Source of the DNA: Ectorhizobium quercum
Lineage (GTDB): Bacteria > Pseudomonadota > Alphaproteobacteria > Rhizobiales > Rhizobiaceae
Assembly (NCBI RefSeq): GCF_026552795.1
Contig: NZ_JANFPI010000002.1
Location: 744,001-808,000 of the forward strand
DNA length: 64,000 nt
Direction of reading: 5' to 3'
Part shown: positions 1 to 8,042 of the stretch, one piece after another
How the letters are laid out: the number at the start of each line of letters is the position of its first letter
Position numbering within the stretch: position 1 is the stretch's first letter
The notes under the pieces: generated by a model
Seen by the model: the letters and a program-made list of their open reading frames with translations, nothing else
The model's database searches: none
Told to the model about the DNA's origin: nothing
Position numbers and translations under genes: made by a program

Positions 1-204
1 GAGATGGGCGATGCGGAACGAGCCCCATTTCTCGCCGAACACATCGCTGCACATCACACCGATCGCGGACTTGTCCTCCGAAATCGTGGTCGGCGGCATG
101 ATCAGATACCAGCCCATGACTTCGGTATAGAACTGGACGGCCTTGTCCAGATCCGTGACCGACAGGCCGATATGGGAGAATGTGCGGGGATAGACGTCAG
201 GCAT
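1..204 (-). CDS. VOC (glyoxalase/bleomycin-resistance) family protein, 3' part outside window
   Basis: Translating the minus strand from the ATG at 204 gives 68 residues that run off the left edge. The opening, FSHIGLSVTDLDKAVQFYTE, is the typical first beta-alpha unit of a vicinal-oxygen-chelate domain, with the His after the first strand as a likely metal ligand. Such proteins are lyases, dioxygenases or resistance proteins, and the visible part cannot tell these apart. It reads out of the window, so its downstream partners are unknown. Confidence 0.75.
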   Translation of the reverse strand, partial: MPDVYPRTFSHIGLSVTDLDKAVQFYTEVMGWYLIMPPTTISEDKSAIGVMCSDVFGEKWGSFRIAHL

Positions 205-336
205 GATGTGCTCCGTGTAAAATGCTGCCGATGTAGGCAGAGACGTTTTACAGAGCGTTTCCGGTGAAAACGGGATCACCTTCAATGCTCCATCTCATTG
301 TTTTTGTGCAATTGCGGCGCAAAACCGGCTCCCACC

Positions 337-897
337 CTAGCTTCCGACGACCTTCCCGACCCAGCTCTCCACGTCGTCGCCGCTGCTCATGTCCGGCTGG
401 ACAAGGCCGTCGATCATGAAAGTCGGCGAGACATGGATGCCGTTTTGCCGGGCATACTTGCTGTGCCACTTGATCTCCCGGTCGAGATCGGCAATCGCGA
501 AGGCCTCTTTCAGCCCCACCCCGCTATAGCCTTCCAGACGCTCGATGATCTGGTTGGGCGTGACATCCATGTTCGTGCCGCCGGCGTGATGGACGAATTC
601 GAATTCCTCGCGATGCGCGGCGACGGCGGCCATCACTTTCCGTGCGGTTTCCTTGCCGCCCGGAAGGGTCGAGGCGGCGACGATGCAGCGGACGACGACA
701 CCCGAATACATGTGCCAGGGCTGCGATTGCAGCCGGATTTTCACCGTGACCCTGTCTTCGCCGGCCTGATCGAGAAACGCCGCCAGCTTGTTGAAGGCCT
801 TGACCGAAAAAGGGCACGTCGGCTCCAGAAAGACTTCGAGGATACGCGGTCCGTTTCCCCAGACGAGCGGCTCGGCATTGCAGGCGGTTTTCGTCAT
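337..897 (-). CDS. DsbA-family thioredoxin-fold protein with CxxS motif
   Basis: This is a 186-residue protein. The ATG at 897 is chosen because a GAGGGAAG ribosome site lies just upstream; the same frame stays open further upstream but shows no domain there. Residues 18-31 form the first strand and active site (LEVFLEPTCPFS), giving Cys-Pro-Phe-Ser at 28-31 instead of CxxC. A cis-Pro loop (HVSPTFMIDG) is present near the C-terminus, as in DsbA/FrnE and glutathione-transferase-kappa-like proteins. No signal peptide is seen, so it is probably cytoplasmic. The lone Cys fits a mono-thiol or non-redox role. The substrate is unknown. Confidence 0.72.
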   Translation of the reverse strand: MTKTACNAEPLVWGNGPRILEVFLEPTCPFSVKAFNKLAAFLDQAGEDRVTVKIRLQSQPWHMYSGVVVRCIVAASTLPGGKETARKVMAAVAAHREEFEFVHHAGGTNMDVTPNQIIERLEGYSGVGLKEAFAIADLDREIKWHSKYARQNGIHVSPTFMIDGLVQPDMSSGDDVESWVGKVVGS

Positions 898-1093
898 GCT
901 TCTTCCCTCGCATTTTGCTGTCGCGCCGCGGGAGCAATCTGTCTCACGCAAACGGTTTTGCTGAAATCGCAACACGGAGTCTATCACACAGGCGGCAGGC
1001 AAATCGGATTTCTTGAGGCCCGCGCCGGGGTATGAGGAGGTGTTTTCCCGGCATTCGTTTACACCGTCCCGCTCCGGGCGTATGGAATATTTC

Positions 1094-1453
1094 ATGTCTT
1101 CCATGTTCGATGATCTGTTCGGGCGCCTCTCGAAATCGACATTCCGGAGCCGGTTTCGTCTCGGCCCGCGCGAACGCGCCTATCTTGAGGAAAAGGGTGT
1201 TCCCCTGATCAAAAGCCACGCCGACGATTTCATCGTCCAGCGGCTGGCTCCGGCCAACCCTGCCAATGACGGGAAGCAGACTCCGATGCGGGGCCACCCC
1301 GTCTTTATCGCTCAGCATGCAACCGCAACCTGCTGCCGCGGTTGCCTGTGGAAGTGGCACCGCATTCCCCAAGACCGGGCGCTGGACCCCGCCCAGCGCG
1401 ACTATGTGGTCGCCGTCATCATGGAATGGATAGCAAGACAAACGGGGAAGTAG
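1094..1453 (+). CDS. DUF4186 family protein
   Basis: The 119-residue protein begins MSSMFDDLFGRL and contains the conserved blocks of DUF4186: TPMRGHPVFIAQHATATCC in the middle and a Trp-rich WHRIP segment after it. The His and the Cys-Cys-x-x-Cys cluster suggest a metal or redox site, but the family has no established function. In-frame ATGs at 1082 and 1103 are alternatives; 1094 best matches the family's usual N-terminus. It stands alone, diverging from the DsbA-like gene. Confidence 0.72.
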   Translation: MSSMFDDLFGRLSKSTFRSRFRLGPRERAYLEEKGVPLIKSHADDFIVQRLAPANPANDGKQTPMRGHPVFIAQHATATCCRGCLWKWHRIPQDRALDPAQRDYVVAVIMEWIARQTGK

Positions 1454-1552
1454 CGCTGCCGTGCCAGCCTTGCGAAACCACGGCGGGCACCTCGTCACCT
1501 GCCATTTCTCCGGGAAACACGGGACATGCTCCAGAACAAAGAGGGAGAACCG

Positions 1553-2752
1553 ATGAGCCTTACCAGAACCGTTTTCACCAATGCCCGGCTGGCGGACGGG
1601 CGGCTGGTCGACATGACTGTCGCGGACGGGCGCATCGCCGCCATAGACCCCGCCGGCACCGTCGCCGGGGCGGCGGCGAAATTCGACATCGCCGGGCAAT
1701 TGCTGGTGCCGTCCTTCGTGGAAGGCCATATCCACCTCGACACGAGCTTCTACGGCGACGCATGGGTGCCCCACCGCCCCTGCACCAACGGTTTCGACGT
1801 GCATGAGCGCGTCGCCTTCCAGGCCGGGAACATGGCGAAGGCCGCGCCGATGGAGGAGCGCGCCCGCAACCAGCTCGACCTGTGCATCGCCAACGGCGCG
1901 TTGCAGATGCGCAGCCATGTGATGGTCGACGGCTCGGTGGGACTGGCATCGCTGGAGACCATCCTCGCCGTGCGCGAGGAATACCGCGACCTGATCGACA
2001 TCCAGCTCGTTGCCTTCCCGCAGAGCGGCATCCTGAAAAGCCCCGGCACGCCGGACCTGCTCGACGCCGCCATCGGCCTTGGGGCCTATCTGGTCGGCGG
2101 CCTCGACCCCGCCTCCTTCGACCGCGACGTGACCGCCCATCTCGACGTCGTCTTCGGCATCGCCGAAAGACGCGGCGTCGATGTCGATATCCATCTTCAC
2201 GATGCCGGCACGCTCGGCGCCTTCACCATCGAAGAAATCTGCGCCCGCACCACGGCACTCGGCATGCAGGGCCACGTGGCGGTCAGCCACGCCTACGGCC
2301 TCGGCGACCTTTCGCACGACGCGGCCCTGAAGATCGCCGGCCTGATCGCCAGAAGCGGCGTGGCGATCATGACCAACGCCCCCGGCAACCACGCTTTTCC
2401 GCCGGTCGCGCTTCTGCGTGGCGAGGGCGTGACCGTCTTTTCCGGCAGCGACAACATCCGCGATTCCTGGTGGCCCTATGGCGACGGCGACATGCTGCGC
2501 CGCGCCGAGATCATCGGCTACCGCTCCGGCTTCTACACCGACCCGAACCTGGCCCTGGCCTTCGATATCGTGACGGCCGGCGGCGCGAAGGCGCTGCGGC
2601 TGCAAGACTACGGCATCGAAGTGGGCGCGAAGGCGGATTTCGTGACGCTGGACGCCGAGCACGTGCCGCAGGCCGTCGTCGCCGTGCCGAAAAACCGGCG
2701 GGTCTTCAAGCAGGGCCGCCTCGTGGCCGAGAACGGCCGGGTGCTGCGCTGA
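1553..2752 (+). CDS. Amidohydrolase, cytosine-deaminase-like (CodA/AtzC superfamily)
   Basis: The 399-residue protein starts at the ATG at 1553, preceded by GAGGGAG. It is a metal-dependent TIM-barrel hydrolase of the cytosine deaminase branch. The HxH pair is in GHIHLDTSF, the FPQSG strand is characteristic of CodA-type enzymes, further His residues lie in DIHLHDAG and VSHAYGLG, and the catalytic metal-binding Asp is kept in GSDNIRDSWWP. Members deaminate or hydrolyse ring nitrogens of pyrimidines, triazines and related N-heterocycles; the substrate here is not clear. It lies 10 bp ahead of a second, divergent homologue with a strong Shine-Dalgarno, so the two form an operon. Confidence 0.85.
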   Translation: MSLTRTVFTNARLADGRLVDMTVADGRIAAIDPAGTVAGAAAKFDIAGQLLVPSFVEGHIHLDTSFYGDAWVPHRPCTNGFDVHERVAFQAGNMAKAAPMEERARNQLDLCIANGALQMRSHVMVDGSVGLASLETILAVREEYRDLIDIQLVAFPQSGILKSPGTPDLLDAAIGLGAYLVGGLDPASFDRDVTAHLDVVFGIAERRGVDVDIHLHDAGTLGAFTIEEICARTTALGMQGHVAVSHAYGLGDLSHDAALKIAGLIARSGVAIMTNAPGNHAFPPVALLRGEGVTVFSGSDNIRDSWWPYGDGDMLRRAEIIGYRSGFYTDPNLALAFDIVTAGGAKALRLQDYGIEVGAKADFVTLDAEHVPQAVVAVPKNRRVFKQGRLVAENGRVLR

Positions 2753-2762
2753 AGGAGGCGGC

Positions 2763-4001
2763 ATGCTCTTCGATCTGGTGATCCGCAATGCGCGGACCGA
2801 CGGGGCGGAAACGCCGGTGGATATCGCCGTGAAGGACGGCCTGATCGCGGCCATCGGCCCCGGTCTGCGCTGCGAGGCGGTGGAGGAGACGGATGTTGCC
2901 GGCGCCTATGCCTTCGGCGGTTTTGTCGACAGCCATGTCCATCTCGACAAGGCCTGCATTCTCGACCGCTGCGCGATGTGCGAGGGCACGCTGGCCGAAG
3001 CCGTGCGGGAAACGGCGAAGGCGAAGACGGGCTTTACGGCCGAGGACGTCCATGCCCGCGCCGCCCGTGTGGTCGAGAAGGCGATTTCCCACGGCACCAC
3101 CCGCATGCGCAGCTTCGTCGAGATCGACCCGCGCGCAGGCTTCCGCTCCTTCGAGGCGCTGAAGCGGGTGAAGGCGGACTACGCCTTCGCCATTGACATC
3201 GAACTCTGCGCCTTCGCGCAGGAAGGGTTGACGCAGGAGCCGGAGACGCTGGCCATGCTCGACCGCGCCCTTGCCGAAGGCGCCGACCTCGTCGGCGGCT
3301 GTCCTTACACGGACCCCGATCCGGCCCGCCACGTCGCGCTGATCTTCGACCTTGCCGAGAAGCACGATGTGGCGGTGGATTTCCACCTCGATTTCGACCT
3401 CGATCCGAACCGCACGAACCTGCCGGCCGTGATCGACGAGACGGAGCGGCGCGGCTGGGGCGGACGGGTCTCCATCGGCCACGTCACCAATCTCTCGGCC
3501 ATGCCCGCCGATGCGGTCGACGCCATCGGCCACAGGCTTGCGGCGGCGGGCATCGCCCTCACCGTGCTGCCGGCGACCGATCTTTTCCTCAACGGCCGGG
3601 GCGCGGAGACGCTCGTGCCGCGCGGCGTGGCGCCCGCCCATCGTCTGGCGGCGGCGGGCGTCGTCACGTCGATCGCCACCAACAACGTGCTCAATCCCTT
3701 CACGCCCTATGGCGACGCCTCGCTGATCCGCATGGCCAACCTCTATGCGAACGTCGTCCAGCTTTCCCGCGATGACGACATGCGGCTGGTATTCTCGATG
3801 GTCTCCACCGCCGCGGCACACCTTCTGCGCGCGCCCTCCGGGTTGGCAGTCGGCACGGAGGCGACTGTCGTGCTGCTGGACTGCCCGGACCCCGCCGCAG
3901 CCGTGCGCGAGGTGGCCCGGGTGATCGGCGGATGGAAACGGGGACGCAGGAGCTTCTGGAACGGCCGGATGAGCCTCTTTCCTCCGCGCAGCCAAGCCTG
4001 A
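2763..4001 (+). CDS. Amidohydrolase, cytosine-deaminase-like, with Asp-to-Asn change at the catalytic site
   Basis: The 412-residue second member of the amidohydrolase pair has AAGGAGG immediately upstream. It has the HxH motif (DSHVHLDKA), His in VDFHLDFD and His in IGHVTNLS. The strand-8 motif, which in CodA reads GHDD..DPW, here reads ATNNVLNPF, so the Asp that usually binds metal and activates water is Asn. From memory, related proteins with ATNN..NPFTP exist, so this may be a subfamily trait rather than a recent mutation. The pair could act successively on one N-heterocycle, or form a mixed oligomer in which this chain is not the classical catalyst. Confidence 0.83.
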   Translation: MLFDLVIRNARTDGAETPVDIAVKDGLIAAIGPGLRCEAVEETDVAGAYAFGGFVDSHVHLDKACILDRCAMCEGTLAEAVRETAKAKTGFTAEDVHARAARVVEKAISHGTTRMRSFVEIDPRAGFRSFEALKRVKADYAFAIDIELCAFAQEGLTQEPETLAMLDRALAEGADLVGGCPYTDPDPARHVALIFDLAEKHDVAVDFHLDFDLDPNRTNLPAVIDETERRGWGGRVSIGHVTNLSAMPADAVDAIGHRLAAAGIALTVLPATDLFLNGRGAETLVPRGVAPAHRLAAAGVVTSIATNNVLNPFTPYGDASLIRMANLYANVVQLSRDDDMRLVFSMVSTAAAHLLRAPSGLAVGTEATVVLLDCPDPAAAVREVARVIGGWKRGRRSFWNGRMSLFPPRSQA

Positions 4002-4009
4002 CCGCACCG

Positions 4010-4180
4010 GATACGCGGCTGCCGCATGCCCTGTCCGGCGGGCAGAAGCAGCACATGTGCATTGCGCGGGCGCTGGCTGCCCGCCCGAACGCGATCGTTT
4101 GCGACAGGCCGACATCCGCGTTCGATCCGCTCGTGGCAAGGGAAATCCTGCAACTGCTCCGCGCCCCTGCCCTTCAATCG
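4010..4180 (+). pseudogene. Remnant of an oligopeptide-type ABC transporter ATPase
   Basis: Translation in the frame starting at 4016 gives a signature motif ([15 protein letters not shown]) and a Walker B region ([12 protein letters not shown]), then homology stops at about 4165. Walker A, the Q-loop and the C-terminal domain are absent. The Glu that normally follows the Walker B Asp is Arg, consistent with decay. The spacing and the IVCD..TSA.D wording point to the Dpp/Opp ATPase family. It lies directly after the second amidohydrolase, so that operon may once have included its own transporter. Confidence 0.7.
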
Positions 4181-4388
4181 GCCGTCGTTCAGGAAGAATG
4201 CGCAAATTCCGCTAAAATGGAAACTATTCCAATATACTCACCAAACTCCAGCCACCCCATAAGAAGCATGTCCTTTTCCATCAGAGGAAAGATTATTGGA
4301 ATATTATTCTATATTGAACTTTCCGATTGGCAGTTTTACCTCAAGATCACAGAAACATAAAACGAGCCTTGCGGCAGGAGCGACTGAG

Positions 4389-4691
4389 ATGAACACGGCC
4401 ATGAACATGATGAACCCGATGATGAGCGGCATGATGCCCATGATGAATGGCATGATGCCGATGATGAACCCCATGATGATGGGCGGCATGCCCATGATGA
4501 TGCCGATGATGGCGGGCATGATGAAGTGCACCATGACCGAGAACGGCATGATGTGCGAAATGATGCCGATGGACGGCATGAACAAGGACATGTTCATGGA
4601 ATGCTGCAAGAACATGATGTCCATGATGCAGTCCGGCATGCCCATGATGATGATGTGCGGCGGCATGATGACGTGCTGCAAGACGGCCTGA
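4389..4691 (+). CDS. Methionine/cysteine-rich small protein, probable soft-metal binder
   Basis: This 100-residue protein starts at the ATG at 4389, with GGCAGGAG nine bases upstream. It contains 45 Met and 7 Cys (two CC pairs), arranged as repeated MM-P-MM, MMNPMM and MMGGM units. There is no recognisable fold, signal peptide or membrane span. Met clusters with Cys are typical ligands for Cu(I) or Ag(I), so a cytoplasmic copper-buffering or storage role is the simplest inference. An intrinsic terminator follows, so the gene is monocistronic. I cannot assign it to a named family. The ORF is real by its good ribosome site and terminator, but function is unproven. Confidence 0.7.
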   Translation: MNTAMNMMNPMMSGMMPMMNGMMPMMNPMMMGGMPMMMPMMAGMMKCTMTENGMMCEMMPMDGMNKDMFMECCKNMMSMMQSGMPMMMMCGGMMTCCKTA

Positions 4692-4710
4692 GCGACACGT
4701 CTTTCATGAA

Positions 4711-4745
4711 GGAAGGCCCCTCCGTTCGGGGCCTTTTTCTTTTCC
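4711..4745 (+). terminator. Intrinsic terminator after the Met-rich gene
   Basis: AAGGCCCC (4713-4720) pairs with GGGGCCTT (4728-4735), with a TCCGTTC loop and a following T-rich run (TTTTTCTTTTCC). It begins about 20 bp after the stop codon of the Met-rich protein gene. Confidence 0.9.
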
Positions 4746-4762
4746 GCCGCATCTACAGATGA

Positions 4763-5033
4763 CTAAGGTCAGGACCGATTAAATTGACACATTCTGCGTT
4801 GCGGATTTCGTGTCCGACGAGGAGGGAAGAGGCAGGAAATGCCGATCATTTTCAAATCTTTCCGACGACGTCCGGGCGCGAAATCCGCAACGCCCTGCGG
4901 GTTCGATCACATGGGCCGGCTGATCGCAAACAATGCTCGACAAGACCATCTAGTTTTGCCTTGCGCTTGTTTACTTCCATCCAATCTCATGTGATCTAAC
5001 AGAACGCGTCAATTTAATAGATCCTGACCCTAG
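4763..5033. mobile_element. MITE-like non-autonomous element with 34-bp terminal inverted repeats
   Basis: The ends 4763-4796 and 5000-5033 are inverted copies matching at 29 of 34 positions. Both begin CTARGGTCAGGA and contain ATTAAATTGAC. The 203 bp between them show no convincing transposase remnant on either strand. This is the shape of a miniature element or of an internally deleted insertion sequence; the outer CTAR could include a short TA target duplication, as in some IS5-group elements. The right end forms the stop codon of the XRE-cupin regulator gene. The family assignment is tentative. Confidence 0.72.
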
Positions 5034-5650
5034 ATATGCACGGCCTCGCGGAAGGTCGACACGAGGTAAAAGAGCGCATCGCCGCTGGTCATGTTCCGGT
5101 AGACATGCGGAACGTTGGCCTCGAAAACGATGGCATCGCCCTCGCCCAGAATATACGGGGCCTGCTTGCCGACGATGATTTCGATCGTCCCCACCGCCAC
5201 GACGATGTTTTCCACCGTGCCATGCCGGTGCGCCTCCGCCTTTTCGGTGTGGTGCGGCGCAATCCGCACCTCGTAGAACTCGACCGTCCGGTCGCTTTCG
5301 AAAGGAAACAGGGCGCGGGTCTGGAACTTGCCATCGCTGCCATAGAGGATTTTCGCGGAGGCCCGGGTCAGCACGGCCGTGCCGTCCTCCTCGGCTTCCA
5401 CGATCAGGGAACCGCACGGCACTTCGAGCGCCGCCGAGATTTTCGAGAGGATGCTCAGCGTCGGGCTGCTCTTGCCCGTCTCGATCTGCCCGAGCATCGC
5501 CCGGCTGACGCCCGAAAGCTTCGCCAGACGATCCAGCGAATAACCCCGCCTTGTCCGCAACCGGCGCAGGTTCCGTCCGGTCCTTACCCCGATCGCTTCT
5601 ATCGGGTCGAATTCCGATTCGTCAGGCAGGGGCGCATCGTCAACGGCCAT
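5030..5650 (-). CDS. XRE-family transcriptional regulator with C-terminal cupin domain
   Basis: The 206-residue protein has a Cro/cI-type helix-turn-helix at about residues 22-82 (LDRLAKLSGVSRAMLGQIE) and a cupin_2 domain at about 125-200 with the His-rich strand HRHGTVENIVVAVGT and EANVPHVYRN. Such regulators (PuuR/SutR-like) sense a small molecule or metal through the cupin. The start overlaps the end of an upstream 55-residue ORF by 11 bp, indicating coupled translation. Its TAG stop lies inside the terminal repeat of the adjacent MITE-like element, so the last residues may differ from the ancestral protein. The target genes are unknown. Confidence 0.88.
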   Translation of the reverse strand: MAVDDAPLPDESEFDPIEAIGVRTGRNLRRLRTRRGYSLDRLAKLSGVSRAMLGQIETGKSSPTLSILSKISAALEVPCGSLIVEAEEDGTAVLTRASAKILYGSDGKFQTRALFPFESDRTVEFYEVRIAPHHTEKAEAHRHGTVENIVVAVGTIEIIVGKQAPYILGEGDAIVFEANVPHVYRNMTSGDALFYLVSTFREAVHI

Positions 5651-5807
5651 AATTCCACGGCCCCATCGTCATGGGCACGAAAGCCCAGACGGGCATCCAC
5701 ATCAGGACGGGCTGATACACCGCAGGCGTTGCCTGAACGTCTGCATGCTGGATCTTCGCATTGCGATATGCTTGCAAATCTATGACCTGCGCACTCTGGA
5801 CAGCCAT
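5640..5807 (-). CDS. Small 55-residue ORF coupled to the XRE-cupin regulator
   Basis: Reading the minus strand from the ATG at 5807, which has CGGAGACG just upstream, gives 55 residues. An N-terminal VIDLQAYRNAK segment resembles the IDLxAYR motif I recall in small rhizobial proteins. The tail is rich in Trp, Met and Pro (WMPVWAFVPMTMGPW). It ends inside the start of the regulator gene (ATGGCCGTTGA), an 11-bp overlap. It could be a small accessory protein or merely a translated leader that sets regulator levels. No signal peptide or clear membrane span is seen. Confidence 0.6.
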   Translation of the reverse strand: MAVQSAQVIDLQAYRNAKIQHADVQATPAVYQPVLMWMPVWAFVPMTMGPWNYGR

Positions 5808-5980
5808 CTGCGTCTCCGTGTGTTATGCGCGAAAATATGCCCCGCATACACAAGGAATCAAAGGCAAGCCCACACAATTTCACCCCCGAACGGGAAACGC
5901 TTTTCGCCGGAACCCGGTTAACCCATCGACCGCCATCGTCGCCGAAAGCGCAAGCACGCGAGGCGTGAAGGCCGAGCGCT

Positions 5981-6838
5981 CTATTTAGCGGCGGCTCTTC
6001 TGGCCGCCTCGAGCGTCGCGAAGGAGCGGGGTGCGCCGCACATCATGAAGCGGAAGCCTTCGGCAGTCAGTCTCGCCGCATTCGTTCCGCTGACATGCGG
6101 ATGTCCGACGACGACACCGTTTTCGTTGCAGATGGCGACGATCGCCGCCATCGCCTCGAGCACGGCCGGATGCTCGGTCTGGCGGGGATACCCCAGTTCC
6201 TGGCTGAGGTCGCCCTCCCCGATCAGGACCGCGCCGATGCCCGGTACGGACTTCAGCATGTCCGACAGATTGTCGATGCCCTTGGTATCCTCGATCTGGA
6301 TGACGACGAGGATCTCGCCTTCGGGTGCGAGCGGCCAGACATCGGCCCGCCGATAATAGTCCTGCTGCGACAGGCCCCAGTAGCGCGCCGCCTGCGCGGG
6401 GCCGTCGCCGCGAATGCCCGCCGGCTCGTAGAGCGGCTTGTCCTTGAGCCTCGGATAGCGGCAGGCCGCGACGGCGTTATAGGCTTCCTCCACGGTGCTG
6501 ACATGCGGCCAGACGACGCCGTAACAGCCGGCATCGAGCGCCTGTTTGGCCAGGAACTGGTTGAACTCGCCTCCATTGGACGGAATGCGCGCCAGCGGCG
6601 TGACGGCCGGCGCCGGCGACCCGCCCGCAAGAATCTGGGCACGGTTGAGAAGATATTGCAGGCTGTCGCGCAGGCCGACGATGTCCCAGCCGCGATGCTC
6701 GCCTTCGAAAACCACCCCGTCGTAACCCGAGGCCTGCAATTCCACGGCGAAGTCGCTGTTGACCGGGGAAAACAGCGAGAACGCGGTCTCGTTTCTTTCC
6801 AGCCTAGCGATGATGCCGTTCAGTCTGGCCGCAGTCAT
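5981..6838 (-). CDS. HpcH/HpaI-family aldolase
   Basis: The 285-residue protein is a class II (metal-dependent) pyruvate aldolase-type TIM barrel. Visible signatures are the early His motif FEGEHRGWD, the metal-binding Glu in VVIQIEDTKGIDN and the Asp in GEGDLSQELG. These enzymes split 4-hydroxy-2-oxo acids into pyruvate or oxaloacetate plus an aldehyde or keto acid. The start overlaps the LigJ-like gene by ATGA. LigJ-type enzymes make 4-carboxy-4-hydroxy-2-oxoadipate, so this protein is a good candidate to cleave that product to pyruvate and oxaloacetate, replacing the usual LigK-type aldolase. That pairing is inference from context. Confidence 0.85.
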   Translation of the reverse strand: MTAARLNGIIARLERNETAFSLFSPVNSDFAVELQASGYDGVVFEGEHRGWDIVGLRDSLQYLLNRAQILAGGSPAPAVTPLARIPSNGGEFNQFLAKQALDAGCYGVVWPHVSTVEEAYNAVAACRYPRLKDKPLYEPAGIRGDGPAQAARYWGLSQQDYYRRADVWPLAPEGEILVVIQIEDTKGIDNLSDMLKSVPGIGAVLIGEGDLSQELGYPRQTEHPAVLEAMAAIVAICNENGVVVGHPHVSGTNAARLTAEGFRFMMCGAPRSFATLEAARRAAAK

Positions 6839-7890
6839 TGTGCCGCCCTCCGCCCGACCGAATCGTGTTGCTCCAGCGCCCTGAGCCGCCGGTCGAGGCG
6901 GGGATAGACCCGCCGGGCGTTGCCCTCGAAGATCCTGTGGCGCTGATCCTCCTCGAGAAAATCGAGAGCGTCGATATAGCGTTTCGTATCGTCGAAGAAA
7001 TGGCCCGTTTCGGGATCGATGCCCTTGACGGCGCCCAGCATTTCGGAGGCAAAGAGGATGTTGTCGACGGGGATCACCCGGGTCAGCAGTTCGATGCCCG
7101 GCAGATGATAGACGCAGGTATCGAAGAACACGTTATCGAGCAGATGCGTATCGAGCGTCGGCCGCTTCAGTTCCTGCGCAAGGCCGCGATAGCGCCCCCA
7201 ATGATAGGGAACCGCGCCGCCGCCATGCGGAATGATGAATTTGAGTTCGGGGAAATCCGCGAACAGGTCGCCCTGGATGAGCTGCATGAACGCCGTCGTG
7301 TCCGCATTGATGTAATGCGCGCCGGTGGCGTGGAAGTTCGGATTGCACGACGAGGATACGTGGATCATTGCCGGCACCTCGAATTCGCACAATTTCTCGT
7401 AAAGCGGATACCAGCTCCGGTCGGTGAGCGGCGGCCCGGACCAGTGCCCGCCCGAAGGATCGGGATTGAGGTTGACGCCAACGAAACCGAGTTCGTTCAC
7501 GAGCCGGCTGAGTTCGGGAATGCACTCGGACGGATCGCGGCCGGGAAACTGCGGCAGCTGCCCCACGGGCGCGAAGTTGTGCGGCAGGAGTTCGCAGATC
7601 CGGTAGATGAGATCGTTGCTGATGGCCGTCCACTCGGCGGAAATCTCCGGCGAGCCGACGTGATGGGCCATGCCCGAGGCGCGCGGCGAAAAGATGGTCA
7701 GGTCGCCGCCCCGCTCCTTCTGTTTCCTGATCTGCGGCTGAACGCTCTCGATCAGCTCCTCGTCGGAGATTTGCAGCGATGCCCGCACCGCCTTTCGCGT
7801 CCCGTCGGCAAGGCCGGCAAGCTGCCGGTCGCGGAAAAGACCGAGTGCCGGCGGCTCTGTCGTGTAATGTCCGTGAATGTCGATGATCAT
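6835..7890 (-). CDS. ligJ: Amidohydrolase-fold hydratase, LigJ-type (4-oxalomesaconate hydratase)
   Basis: The 351-residue protein starts at the ATG at 7890, with AGAGGAG upstream. It has the ACMSD/LigJ opening MIIDIHGHYTT (HxH metal site), FSPRASGMAHH, LNPDPSGGHWSGPPLTDR, the HATGAHYINADT block, IPHGGGAVPYHWGR and the late VDNILFASEM. This set of blocks matches my recollection of 4-oxalomesaconate hydratases, which act in the protocatechuate 4,5-cleavage and gallate pathways. It is preceded in the operon by a transporter and two DHP-decarboxylase-like genes and followed, with ATGA overlap, by an aldolase. Related ACMSD-type decarboxylases are the main alternative. Confidence 0.8.
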   Translation of the reverse strand: MIIDIHGHYTTEPPALGLFRDRQLAGLADGTRKAVRASLQISDEELIESVQPQIRKQKERGGDLTIFSPRASGMAHHVGSPEISAEWTAISNDLIYRICELLPHNFAPVGQLPQFPGRDPSECIPELSRLVNELGFVGVNLNPDPSGGHWSGPPLTDRSWYPLYEKLCEFEVPAMIHVSSSCNPNFHATGAHYINADTTAFMQLIQGDLFADFPELKFIIPHGGGAVPYHWGRYRGLAQELKRPTLDTHLLDNVFFDTCVYHLPGIELLTRVIPVDNILFASEMLGAVKGIDPETGHFFDDTKRYIDALDFLEEDQRHRIFEGNARRVYPRLDRRLRALEQHDSVGRRAAQ

Positions 7891-7972
7891 CGCAGGATCG
7901 CTCCTCTTTAAAGCGATGCCGGCAAGGGTGCGGGAACGCGGTCTTGCCGGAATGGCCTGAAAACAAAGGGAT

Positions 7973-8011
7973 GGAGCGTTTCCGGATGTCGCGGAAAAAC
8001 GGAAACGCTCC
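7973..8011 (-). promoter_or_regulatory. Intercistronic hairpin between transporter and ligJ-like gene
   Basis: GGAGCGTTTCCG (7973-7984) and CGGAAACGCTCC (8000-8011) form a perfect 12-bp stem with a 15-nt loop. It lies in the 152-bp gap between the ABC permease stop and the LigJ-type start. On the mRNA strand it is followed by ATCCCTTTGTTTTC, a weak U tract, so it may stabilise the upstream transcript or partly terminate before the catabolic genes. Confidence 0.7.
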
Positions 8012-8042
8012 TGGGGGTCGGATGAGAGAGGCCGATCCGGCC

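Noticed and set aside
944..2854. A 636-codon open frame on the minus strand
   Set aside because: It is antisense to the amidohydrolase and DUF4186 genes, is His/Arg/Gly-rich in the way of GC-rich shadow frames and shows no domain.
4389..4691. ATG-repeat microsatellite instead of a gene
   Set aside because: The repeats are irregular in DNA, codons vary around conserved MM-P-MM units, and a ribosome site and terminator flank the frame.
4784..4999. A 71-residue open frame inside the MITE-like element as transposase remnant
   Set aside because: No helix-turn-helix, DDE motif or ribosome site can be seen.
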